Assembly (NCBI GenBank): GCA_950075865.1
Contig: CATMVA010000003.1
Span: 1 to 64,000 of the forward strand
Length of the DNA stretch: 64,000 bases
Direction of reading: 5' to 3'
Origin: an uncultured Oscillospiraceae bacterium
Lineage (GTDB): Bacteria; Bacillota; Clostridia; Oscillospirales; Oscillospiraceae
Below the pieces are notes generated by a model. It searched no databases, was not told the DNA's origin, and saw nothing but the letters and a program-made list of their open reading frames with translations. Made by a program: the position numbers and the translations under genes. Below, piece after piece: positions 16,955 to 23,944 of this stretch (its first letter is position 1; each line of letters begins with the position of its first letter).

Positions 16955-17565
16955 TGACCATTACCTACGAGTACGAGGGCGCTCTCTACGTCAACCTGAC
17001 CAACCGCTGTAATTGCTCCTGCGTGTTCTGCCTGCGGCACAACGGACACAAGGGGAGCATCTACGCCGACGACCTGTGGCTGGACCACGAGCCCAGCCGG
17101 GAGGAGATCCTGGCCGACTTTGCCCGGCGGGACCTGTCCCAATACAGGGAGCTGGTGTTCTGCGGCTTCGGGGAGCCCATGTTCCGCTGGGAGGACATTG
17201 CCTGGACGGTGGACCAGTTGAAGACCCAGGGCATCAAGCTGCCCATCCGTATCAACACCAACGGCCACGGAAACCATATCAACTACCGGGATATTACCCC
17301 GGAAATGGCCGGGCGGATCGACGTGGTGTCTATCTCCCTCAACGGTTCCACGGCGGAGGAGTATGTGGCGGTGACACAGCCCGGCCACGGGGAGCAGGCC
17401 TGGGAGGATATGCTTGAGTTCACCCGCCTGGCGGCCCAATATGTGCCCCATGTGGTCATGACCGTGGTCAACAAGGACAAGACCCCCGAGGAGATCGAGC
17501 GTTGCCGCGCCCTGGCCGAGAGCCTGGGGGCCAAGCTCCGTGTGCGGGAGTATATCCCGGACTAA
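16951..17565 (+). CDS. TatD-linked radical-SAM protein
   Basis: A 204-residue compact radical-SAM protein of the family found next to or fused with TatD (TIGR04038 type). The cluster motif is TNRCNCSCVFC near residues 16-26 (C-x3-C-x2-C), and the SAM-binding GFGEP follows near 73. It is shorter than typical radical-SAM enzymes and lacks auxiliary cysteine clusters. Its start overlaps the tatD stop (ATGA), and GGAGG lies ten bases upstream of the first of two adjacent ATGs. The substrate is unknown; the constant pairing suggests a joint step with TatD. Confidence 0.9.
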   Translation: MMTITYEYEGALYVNLTNRCNCSCVFCLRHNGHKGSIYADDLWLDHEPSREEILADFARRDLSQYRELVFCGFGEPMFRWEDIAWTVDQLKTQGIKLPIRINTNGHGNHINYRDITPEMAGRIDVVSISLNGSTAEEYVAVTQPGHGEQAWEDMLEFTRLAAQYVPHVVMTVVNKDKTPEEIERCRALAESLGAKLRVREYIPD

Positions 17566-17664
17566 AAGGAATCTTCATAAACTCTTCAGGCGGGCTTAAT
17601 TGCAATTTCCGCTCCGGCGGGGTATCCTTTTATCATCACGAAGGATGCCGGGAGGATGGAAAAG

Positions 17665-17832
17665 ATGATGATTTTGTCTGGGGTTTTGGTCGCCGCCATG
17701 ATGCTGCTCTGCGTGGCCGCCGCGGCGGGGCTGTTCCCCAATGAGGGGAGCCGGAAATTGCTCCGAAAGCTGCTGGCGCGGAAGGAACTGGCATTTTTCA
17801 ACGAGCTGCGGGAGGCACTTCACGAGGCGTAA
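17665..17832 (+). CDS. 55-residue single-span membrane peptide
   Basis: A short open frame encodes MMILSGVLVAAMMLLCVAAA followed by a basic, helical cytoplasmic part (GSRKLLRKLLARKELAFFNE). One membrane segment spans about residues 3-22. GGAGG (17651-17655) is nine bases before the ATG at 17665; an in-frame ATG at 17656 directly abuts it and is unlikely. A good terminator follows at 17882. Family unknown. The charge pattern and ribosome-binding site argue that it is translated. Confidence 0.6.
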   Translation: MMILSGVLVAAMMLLCVAAAAGLFPNEGSRKLLRKLLARKELAFFNELREALHEA

Positions 17833-17881
17833 AAAGGGCCTCTCCGGCAGTAAAAATTTTCGAGGTAAATTTCGAAAAAAC

Positions 17882-17920
17882 AAAAACATCCCGTTTCCAT
17901 ACGGAAACGGGATGTTTTTT
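17882..17920 (+). terminator. Terminator after the small membrane peptide
   Basis: 17-bp perfect stem (arm AAAAACATCCCGTTTCC, loop ATAC) ending in six T. Confidence 0.9.
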
Positions 17921-18249
17921 CTGTATCCAGAACCTTTTTCGCATGTCGATTTTGAGGGCGGGGACGGGGACAGGGCAAAAAGATAGTTGCACAAAAATTG
18001 GAAAATCGGTTTTGAAGGGTTTTGACGCAGGTTTGACCCCGCTTTCGAGGGTTTTGGCAATGAAAAACGGGGTTTTGAATCAGGCCAAACAGGGGAGACC
18101 GTGCAACGGTGTGCAATTAGGGGATTTGGGGCCCGATTTTGGGGGAAAGTTGGACGAAAATTGGAAATTCGCCGTTTGTGAAGTTTTTGACCGCTTTGGA
18201 GACGATAGAAAATGGTTAGACAAGAGAAGGACTCATGGAAACAGATTTT

Positions 18250-18544
18250 GTAGGGGCGGCTATTAACCGCCCGTTTTTTTGCCCGAGGGCAAGGGCATAT
18301 TTCTGGGCGACCATTCTTTTGAAAAGAATGGCCTCCCACACCCCCCAAGAACCACCAAGGGAAGGGCGTTTCGATTCGCCCTCCCCTTGGAACCCCTCCC
18401 CCAGCGACCAAAGGAGGGGGACTGCGGTCCCCCTCCTTATGGAATCTTCCCCGAGCTGTCCTACCGAAAAGTAAGATGGCCTGCGCGCCACACTCCGTAG
18501 TGGCGCTCCGGGCACGGCGGGCCGATGAGGACATCGGCCCCTAC
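18250..18544. repeat. Palindrome-rich block with GTAGGGGC terminal inverted repeats
   Basis: The block starts with GTAGGGGC (18250-18257) and ends with its exact inverse GCCCCTAC (18537-18544). Inside are successive hairpins: GGGCGG/CCGCCC then seven T (18254-18280), a 21-base palindrome (18311-18331), a 14-bp stem (18355-18390), a perfect 12-bp stem (18411-18438), GCGCCAC/GTGGCGC (18485-18506) and GGGCCGATG/CATCGGCCC (18519-18540). It looks like a non-autonomous mobile or mosaic intergenic element. Confidence 0.6.
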
Positions 18545-18608
18545 GAAGGGAAAAGGGCAAGGTCAAGGGCTGGCGCGTCTGGGAAGCCGTGCCCTACAAG
18601 GGCAAACA

Positions 18609-18640
18609 AAAACGGACTGGTATTCCAGTCCGTTTTGTTT
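18609..18640 (-). terminator. Terminator of the XRE gene
   Basis: 12-bp perfect stem AAAACGGACTGG with a 4-base loop; T-rich on the minus strand directly after the XRE stop codon. Confidence 0.8.
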
Positions 18641-18864
18641 TACAGATTTTTTCGCCGGGGATAAGGAGCGGGCTCGTCAGTCAGCCCGGCCAGATAATCC
18701 ATACTGGTATCCAGCGCCAAAGCCAACCGCTTGCACTGCTCAAAAGAGAGATGCCGTTTCCCGCTTTCGATTTTGGAGTAGTCGCTCTGGTCGATTCCCG
18801 TCAGCATCTGCATCTTCACCTGTGAAAAACCCTTGGCTTTCCGCAATTCCCATAAACGGCTCAT
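18640..18864 (-). CDS. XRE-family repressor
   Basis: A 74-residue helix-turn-helix protein. The HTH reads LRKAKGFSQVKMQMLTGIDQ followed by SDYSKIESGKRHLSFEQCKR, then ALALDTSMDYLAGLTDEPAP, the usual XRE C-terminal helix. Start codons at 18873 (GTG), 18870 and 18864 are possible; 18864 is chosen because GGGTG is best spaced for it. It is divergent from the 88-residue gene, and the shared region holds two TTGACCTAT direct repeats that probably serve as its operator. It likely autoregulates. Confidence 0.85.
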   Translation of the reverse strand: MSRLWELRKAKGFSQVKMQMLTGIDQSDYSKIESGKRHLSFEQCKRLALALDTSMDYLAGLTDEPAPYPRRKNL

Positions 18865-18892
18865 ATCCATCACCCATTTAAATTATGGCAAA

Positions 18893-18929
18893 TTGACCTA
18901 TTGATATTAGGGTGATTTTGACCTATAAT
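18893..18929 (+). promoter_or_regulatory. Promoter and putative XRE operator
   Basis: TTGATA (18901-18906), 17-base spacer, TATAAT (18924-18929) driving the 88-residue gene. Direct repeats TTGACCTAT at 18893-18901 and 18918-18926, 25 bases apart, flank the -35 and overlap the -10. Confidence 0.6.
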
Positions 18930-18947
18930 TGAATTGAGGTGATGTTT

Positions 18948-19214
18948 ATGGATGAGCGGGATATTGACCAACTGTCGGTTTCGGAGGCACTTTATGCCCA
19001 AACCATTGGACAGGATATGATGCGGTATCTCCGGGACTATGCCCCGGAGGTTTTAGGCAAGCCGGTAGAAAGTGAAGCCATCCGTCTGCTGGAGGAGATC
19101 CGGCAGATCTTGGATGACCCTGATTTGGAGGATTCCACCTGTTTTATGAAAATCGATGCTATCGTGTCAGCCTTTCTTCATGCCGGGGTCCCTGTTGACC
19201 GCCACGACTTCTGA
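18948..19214 (+). CDS. 88-residue helical protein paired with XRE regulator
   Basis: Acidic, helical protein starting MDERDIDQLSVSEALYAQTI and ending FLHAGVPVDRHDF. I recognise no named family; similar sequences appear familiar from clostridial genomes next to small XRE regulators (recollection, unverified). GAGG eight bases upstream supports the ATG at 18948. The stop overlaps an upstream in-frame ATG of the lipoprotein gene, suggesting cotranscription. It could be an antirepressor or one half of a toxin-antitoxin pair; nothing in the sequence decides this. Confidence 0.65.
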   Translation: MDERDIDQLSVSEALYAQTIGQDMMRYLRDYAPEVLGKPVESEAIRLLEEIRQILDDPDLEDSTCFMKIDAIVSAFLHAGVPVDRHDF

Positions 19215-19231
19215 TGGGAGCACACGGAAGT

Positions 19232-19822
19232 ATGAAGAAGGTCTGTTTGTTCCTTTTGGCCCTGTGCCTGCTTGCCGGCTGCAGGGGGGAGCCCCCGGAG
19301 GAGACCCCGGCGGAGCCGGTGGTCTGCGTGCCTTCGGAGGAGTGCTTTTTGTGTACGGGGACATGGGAGCGGAACAATGTCGGCATCATCAGTCTCAATA
19401 CCTTTGAGATGGCCGAGGTGGAGGTCAACCGCTATGACGCCGCGGGGGAACTGATCGAGGAGCGGGCGGGAAACATCACCATGTGGTGGACGCAGTCCGG
19501 GGAGGACGGCTTTCATGTTTTCGTGACCGAGGATCCGGACCGGGGCCGTACCTCATTGACCATTGAACCGGGCAGCGACCAGTGGGCGGACAGGCATAAG
19601 GCGGCCGAATTTCTGTGCGCGGATTGTATGGAGAATATCCTGCCGGAAGGGGGCAAGAGAAAGCTGGGCTTCGGGGTCATTGACCTGGCTACGGGGGAGA
19701 TCAAGCTTTTTGAGCGGCGGTTGTTAGGCTTCAGTGTTGGGGACTTCTATGTCCACTGTGACTGGGAGGAACAGGGCCCGGATCTGAGGGCGCTGATATT
19801 CTACTCTCCGCTTCGTTATTGA
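19232..19822 (+). CDS. Predicted lipoprotein, unknown function
   Basis: A 196-residue exported protein. The N-terminus MKKVCLFLLALCLLAGCRG is a lipoprotein signal peptide with lipobox LAGC. The mature part is acidic, with four further cysteines (CVPSEECFLC, CADC) that could form disulfides. No domain is recognised. The ATG at 19232 fits the signal peptide better than an upstream in-frame ATG at 19214 that overlaps the previous stop, although its ribosome-binding site is mediocre (GGGAG 11 bases away). It is probably cotranscribed with the 88-residue gene. Confidence 0.75.
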   Translation: MKKVCLFLLALCLLAGCRGEPPEETPAEPVVCVPSEECFLCTGTWERNNVGIISLNTFEMAEVEVNRYDAAGELIEERAGNITMWWTQSGEDGFHVFVTEDPDRGRTSLTIEPGSDQWADRHKAAEFLCADCMENILPEGGKRKLGFGVIDLATGEIKLFERRLLGFSVGDFYVHCDWEEQGPDLRALIFYSPLRY

Positions 19823-19860
19823 TAAGGCAGAAAAATTGCTAAGGGCCATCTTGACCCCCA

Positions 19861-19869
19861 TGTTATAAT
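19861..19869 (+). promoter_or_regulatory. cinA extended -10 promoter
   Basis: TGTTATAAT (TG-n-TATAAT) directly upstream of AAAGGAG and the cinA start; no good -35 at standard spacing. Confidence 0.45.
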
Positions 19870-19890
19870 GGTCCCAAAGGAGTGATCCCC

Positions 19891-21144
19891 ATGCCCCATG
19901 TCGCCGAACTCATCGCCGTCGGGACCGAGCTGCTGCTGGGCAGCATCGCCAACACCGACGGACAATTCCTCTCCCAAGAACTTTCCGCCCTCGGCATCGC
20001 CGTCTACCACCACACGGTGGTGGGGGACAATCCGGGGCGGCTCAGGGAAGCCGTGGAGCTGGCCAGGAGCCGGGCCGACCTCATCATCACCACCGGGGGG
20101 CTGGGGCCCACCTGTGACGACCTGACCAAGACCGTTTTGGCTGAGTGCTTCGGGAAAACCCTCGTCTACAACGAGGAGGCCGCCCAACGCATGGAGGCCT
20201 ACCTCCGCCGGGCCGGCCGGGCCATCACCCCCAACAACTATCAGCAGGCTTACCTCCCCGAGGGCTGCGTGCCCTTCCAGAACGACTGGGGCACCGCGCC
20301 GGGCTGTGGGTTTGAGGCAGACGAGGCGCGGGTGGTCATGCTGCCCGGCCCCCCCTCTGAATGCCAGCCCATGTTTCGGGAGCGGGCGGTGCCCTTCCTC
20401 CGGGACTGGACCAACGGGGCCATCGTGAGCCGGACCCTTCATATCTTCGGCATGGGGGAGTCGGCGGTGGAGGACCTGCTGCGGGACAGGATGAATTCTA
20501 TGGTCAACCCCACGTTGGCCCCCTACGCCAAGGAGGGGGAGGTGGAGCTGCGGCTCACCGCCAGGGCGGAGAACGAGGCCGGGGCACGGGCCCTCGTTGC
20601 CCCCGCCGAGGAGGAGCTGAGAGGGCTGCTGGGGGAGCTCATTTATGGCGTGGACGGCGACAATTTGGAGGGGGTCTGCCTCCGGCTGCTGAAGGAGCAG
20701 GGGCTCACCCTGGCCGCCGCCGAGAGCTGCACCGGGGGGCTGATGGCCAAGCGGATCACCGACCTGAGCGGGGCCTCGGCGGTCTTCCGGGGGGGCGTGG
20801 TGAGCTACTGGAGCGAGGTGAAACACAGCGTTCTGGGGGTGCCCCAGGCGCTTCTGGATACATACGGCGCGGTATCCGAGCCGGTGGCCCGGGCCATGGC
20901 CCAGGGTGTGCGGGCCCTCACCGGTGCAGACCTGGGGGTGTCGGTCACCGGGGTGGCCGGACCCGACCCGGACGAGAGGGGCAACCCGGTGGGGCTGGTG
21001 TATGTGGGCCTTGCGTGGGACGGAGGGGACTTCGTCCGGGAGGTACACGCCACCGGACCCCGGGGGAGGATCCGCCAGAGCGCGGCCAGCCACGGGTTTG
21101 ACTTAGTGCGGCGGAGGCTGACCGGGTTAGCATTAGAGGTGTAA
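19891..21144 (+). CDS. cinA: CinA-family protein (MoCF domain plus NMN deamidase)
   Basis: Cytosolic two-domain protein of 417 aa. The N-terminal molybdopterin-binding-like domain has AVGTELLLGSIANTDGQFLS and the TTGGLGPTCDD loop, which in characterised CinA carries ADP-ribose pyrophosphatase activity. The C-terminal domain (AAAESCTGGLMAKRITDLSG, SVTGVAGPDP) matches NMN amidohydrolase, which salvages NMN in the pyridine nucleotide cycle. AAAGGAG at nine bases fixes the ATG at 19891; the in-frame GTG at 19882 abuts it. No recA follows, unlike in Bacillus. Confidence 0.92.
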   Translation: MPHVAELIAVGTELLLGSIANTDGQFLSQELSALGIAVYHHTVVGDNPGRLREAVELARSRADLIITTGGLGPTCDDLTKTVLAECFGKTLVYNEEAAQRMEAYLRRAGRAITPNNYQQAYLPEGCVPFQNDWGTAPGCGFEADEARVVMLPGPPSECQPMFRERAVPFLRDWTNGAIVSRTLHIFGMGESAVEDLLRDRMNSMVNPTLAPYAKEGEVELRLTARAENEAGARALVAPAEEELRGLLGELIYGVDGDNLEGVCLRLLKEQGLTLAAAESCTGGLMAKRITDLSGASAVFRGGVVSYWSEVKHSVLGVPQALLDTYGAVSEPVARAMAQGVRALTGADLGVSVTGVAGPDPDERGNPVGLVYVGLAWDGGDFVREVHATGPRGRIRQSAASHGFDLVRRRLTGLALEV

Positions 21145-21187
21145 GCGCAGCGGGTACACATTGCGCCCCCCTGCAGGGACAAAAAAG

Positions 21188-21215
21188 AACGCCCTCCCAT
21201 ACGGGAGGGCGTTTT
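21188..21215. terminator. Bidirectional terminator between cinA and the suf genes
   Basis: 11-bp stem AACGCCCTCCC / GGGAGGGCGTT, loop ATAC, T run on the right and A run on the left. Confidence 0.9.
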
Positions 21216-21236
21216 TGTCTGGCTGGGGCGGAGCGT

Positions 21237-22154
21237 TCAGTTGAGGAACCCTTCCAAAATCTTCTCCTCGGCCTCCTCCTCTGTGAGGCCCAAGGTCATC
21301 AGCTTCAGGATCTGGTCCCCGGCGATCTTGCCGATGGCCGCCTCGTGGATGAGCTGGGCGTCCACACTCTGGGCATCGATGGCGGGGATGGACTTGATCT
21401 TGGCCGTATCCATGATGATGGAGTCGCACTGGACATGGCCGAAACACTTATCCTTGCCCGTCATGCAGGGGCGAAAGACCTGGACACTCTCCCCCTTGGC
21501 CACCGAACGGGAGACCACTCTCCCGGTGGCGTCCTCCCCCGTCAGGATGATCTCCACATTGCTCTCGGCCCGCTGGGCGCCATCGGTGAGGAGCTTTTCG
21601 TTGATGATACACTCCCCTCCGGCCGCCACCTCCACAACCGTGTCCCGAATGGTAGAGTCTACCCCCCGGATCTGGGTCATCTCCATGGTGATGGAGGCGC
21701 CCTCCTCCAGATAAACCTCGGTACGGGGGTTCAGGATGTTCTCCCCGGTGCCGGGACCCTCGCCGTAATGGCGCTCCACATATCGGACCCGGGCATTTTT
21801 CCCGATATGGAACACATGGATGCCGTCGTGCTGAGCAGTTTCGCAGCCCGTGTTGTGGATGCCGCAGCCAGCCACGATGTCCACGTCGGCACCCTCTCCA
21901 ATATAGAAGTCGTTATACACCACGTCAGTGAGGCCGGTGGCGCTGAGCACCACAGGAATATGGACACTCTCCTTCTTGGTGCCAGGCTTGACAATAATGT
22001 CGATGCCCGGCTTGTCCTGCTTGGAGACGATGTCGATGTTGGCGGTGGTCTGCCGGGAGTCCAGCGCCCCGTTGACCCGGAAGTTATAGGCCCCCTGAGG
22101 GGTCTTTTCCAGGTCGGCGATCTCCCTGAGGATCTTCCAATCCACCTGTTCCAT
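21237..22154 (-). CDS. SufB/SufD-family Fe-S scaffold (minimal SMS type)
   Basis: A 305-residue beta-helical SufB/SufD-type scaffold, clearly shorter than SufB of the full SUF system. The core (VVYNDFYIGEGADVDIVAGC, then FRPCMTGKDKCFGHVQCDSI) holds the cysteines and histidines expected to bind a nascent cluster. It pairs only with sufC; no sufD, sufS or sufU lies beside it, as in the minimal two-gene SMS-like systems of anaerobes and archaea. Its start overlaps the sufC stop by one base (TGATG), giving translational coupling. Confidence 0.88.
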   Translation of the reverse strand: MEQVDWKILREIADLEKTPQGAYNFRVNGALDSRQTTANIDIVSKQDKPGIDIIVKPGTKKESVHIPVVLSATGLTDVVYNDFYIGEGADVDIVAGCGIHNTGCETAQHDGIHVFHIGKNARVRYVERHYGEGPGTGENILNPRTEVYLEEGASITMEMTQIRGVDSTIRDTVVEVAAGGECIINEKLLTDGAQRAESNVEIILTGEDATGRVVSRSVAKGESVQVFRPCMTGKDKCFGHVQCDSIIMDTAKIKSIPAIDAQSVDAQLIHEAAIGKIAGDQILKLMTLGLTEEEAEEKILEGFLN

Positions 22155-22891
22155 CAGCTTTCGCCTCCCTTCATGTAGCCGCAGCCCGGAATGGTCCGGG
22201 CCATGATCCGGGGGAAGATCTCCTCCCGGGGGCCGTGGTGGGCCACCTCGCCCTTCTCCACCACCACGATCTCGTCAGCCAGCTGGATGATACGCTCCTG
22301 GTGGGAGATGATGAGGAGGGTGGCGTTCCCCTGCTTGTGGATCCTCTCAAAGGTCTCGGTGAGCTTGGCGAAGGACCACAGGTCGATGCCGGCCTCGGGC
22401 TCGTCAAAAATCATGAGCCCGGCCCCCCGGGCCAGAATGGTGGCGATCTCGATGCGCTTGACCTCGCCCCCCGAGAGGGATGCGTCCACCTCCCGGTCGA
22501 TATAATCGTCGGCGCACAGGCCCACCTGGGTCAGGTACTGGCACCCCTCCCCGGGAGCCAGGTCGGGCTTGCCCGCGGCCAGGGCCAACAGGTCTTTCAC
22601 CCGGAGGCCCTTGAACCGGGGGGGCTGCTGAAAGCCGTAGCTGACGCCCAGCTTGGCCCGCTCGGTGATGGACAGGTTTGTAATATCCTGACCGTTCCAG
22701 TGGATGGTGCCCCCAGTGGGCTGGTTCAGGCCCATGATGGCCCTGGCCAGGGTGGTCTTGCCGCCTCCGTTGGGCCCGGTGATGACCACCAGTTTGCCCG
22801 TCTCCACCGTCAGGGAGACATCCTTCAAAATATCCAGCGCCCCGCCGTCCTCGGCGGTGACGTCGTAACGAAGATGACTGATTTCCAGCAT
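22154..22891 (-). CDS. sufC: SufC-type Fe-S cluster assembly ATPase
   Basis: A 245-residue ABC ATPase that drives the SufB-type scaffold. Walker A is GPNGGGKTT near residue 39, the Q-loop is FQQPPRFKG, the signature LSGGEVKRIEIA near 140, Walker B MIFDEPEAGIDL, and the switch His is in ISHQERI. The SGGE-KR signature and the DEPEAGID box are typical of SufC rather than transporter ATPases. AAGGAG precedes the ATG; the promoter is at 22946-22974. It forms a two-gene operon with the scaffold. Confidence 0.93.
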   Translation of the reverse strand: MLEISHLRYDVTAEDGGALDILKDVSLTVETGKLVVITGPNGGGKTTLARAIMGLNQPTGGTIHWNGQDITNLSITERAKLGVSYGFQQPPRFKGLRVKDLLALAAGKPDLAPGEGCQYLTQVGLCADDYIDREVDASLSGGEVKRIEIATILARGAGLMIFDEPEAGIDLWSFAKLTETFERIHKQGNATLLIISHQERIIQLADEIVVVEKGEVAHHGPREEIFPRIMARTIPGCGYMKGGES

Positions 22892-22945
22892 ATCTGTTCA
22901 CTCCTTCTCTGCCGGTTCTTTGGTAAGAGTGGGATCGTACGGGTT

Positions 22946-22974
22946 ATTGTACCACAGGAGCGCGGAAAAAACAA
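22946..22974 (-). promoter_or_regulatory. sufC operon promoter
   Basis: Minus strand TTGTTT (22974-22969), 17-base spacer, TACAAT (22951-22946) with the extended form TGTGGTACAAT. Confidence 0.65.
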
Positions 22975-23018
22975 TGAACCGGCTGTAAAATCTCCCTTTA
23001 TCCGGAAAAAGGGCATCG

Positions 23019-23058
23019 TTGTAATTAGACTAAAAACCTGATATACTTCATGGTATAT
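23019..23058 (+). promoter_or_regulatory. Promoter with overlapping palindrome
   Basis: TTGTAA (23019-23024), 17-base spacer, TATACT (23042-23047). The -10 lies inside the inverted repeat ATATAC-N6-GTATAT (23041-23058), a plausible repressor site. Confidence 0.55.
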
Positions 23059-23099
23059 GATTTTTCATTCGGGAAAACTGAGAGAGGAAGTGACCGACC

Positions 23100-23819
23100 G
23101 TGAAAAAAGTCGCGCTGGTGACCGGCGGAAGCCGGGGGATCGGAGCCGCCGTGGCACGGCGGCTTCACGCCGACGGCTGCACCGTGGCGGTGAACTACCG
23201 GGATTCCGAAGCCCGGGCCGAAGCTCTGGCCGCCGAGCTTGGAGGGATCGCCCTCCGTGCCGACGTATCCGACCCGGCACAGGTCCGGAAGATGGTTGAC
23301 ACAGTGTTAGAAAAAAATTGTCAACTTGACATTTTGGTGTGCTGCGCCGGGGTAGCTTGGCAGGGTCTGACCCAAGACATGGGTGAGGAGGCCTACCGGC
23401 AGGTCATGGGGACCGATCTGGACGGGACCTTCTACTGCTGTCAGGCCGCTCTTCCCCAGATGATCCGGCAAAAATCGGGCCGGATCGTCACGGTCTCCTC
23501 CATGTGGGGACAGGTGGGGGGCTCCTGCGAAGTGGCCTACTCGGCGGCCAAGGCGGGGGTCATCGGCCTGACCCGCGCCCTTGCCAAAGAGGTGGCCCCG
23601 TCGGGCATCACGGTGAACTGTGTCGCCCCCGGCGTCATCGACACCGATATGGTCAAACCCCTTGGGGCCGAGACGCTCCGGGTTTTGGCGGAGGAGACTC
23701 CTCTGGGCCGTTTGGGCCGATTGGAGGACGTGGCGGGGTGCGTCTCCTTCCTCTGCTCCCCCGCCGCCGATTTCCTCACCGGGCAGGTCATCGCCCCCAA
23801 CGGCGGGCTGGTGATCTGA
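23100..23819 (+). CDS. FabG-like short-chain dehydrogenase/reductase
   Basis: A 239-residue NAD(P)-dependent SDR. The nucleotide-binding motif TGGSRGIG is at residues 8-15, CCAG near 86, catalytic Ser in VSSMWG, and YSAAK near 150. It is closest in style to 3-oxoacyl-ACP reductases but stands alone, away from fatty-acid genes, so the substrate is open. The GTG start follows AGAGAGGAAG. A promoter with a palindromic operator-like site lies just upstream, and the liv operon follows with its own promoter. Confidence 0.87.
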   Translation: MKKVALVTGGSRGIGAAVARRLHADGCTVAVNYRDSEARAEALAAELGGIALRADVSDPAQVRKMVDTVLEKNCQLDILVCCAGVAWQGLTQDMGEEAYRQVMGTDLDGTFYCCQAALPQMIRQKSGRIVTVSSMWGQVGGSCEVAYSAAKAGVIGLTRALAKEVAPSGITVNCVAPGVIDTDMVKPLGAETLRVLAEETPLGRLGRLEDVAGCVSFLCSPAADFLTGQVIAPNGGLVI

Positions 23820-23884
23820 CAGGGTGTTCGTTGTTTTGCATAAATTCAAGCCTCCTTTTTTGTACATATTGGCAAAAGCAACGG

Positions 23885-23917
23885 TTGACAATCTTGGCTT
23901 TAGTCCGTATAATGTCA
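23885..23917 (+). promoter_or_regulatory. Consensus liv promoter flanked by a GTTGACA dyad
   Basis: TTGACA (23885-23890), 17-base spacer, TATAAT (23908-23913): a full consensus promoter. GTTGACA at the -35 is mirrored by TGTCAAC just after the -10 (to 23919), a possible operator. Confidence 0.75.
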
Positions 23918-23944
23918 ACTAACCCTACAAGGAGGTAGATCCCC

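Larger units (their letters stand above)
17833..18639. other. About 800 bp without a convincing gene
   Basis: From the left this region holds a terminator (17882-17920), about 300 bp of purine-rich DNA with repeated GGTTTTGA-like words and no coding signal, a palindrome-rich block (18250-18544), and a terminator for the minus-strand XRE gene (18609-18640). Short open frames here lack ribosome-binding sites and are low-complexity or run through hairpins. Confidence 0.6.

Noticed and set aside
17943-18266. Possible 107-codon gene in the non-coding stretch
   Set aside because: No ribosome-binding site, low-complexity composition, and the frame runs into the palindromic block.
18216-18566. Open frames on both strands across the palindrome-rich block
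   Set aside because: They arise from GC-rich hairpins read in several frames and resemble no protein.
17833-18639. CRISPR array
   Set aside because: The hairpins here differ from one another and are not regularly spaced direct repeats; no cas genes occur in the window.
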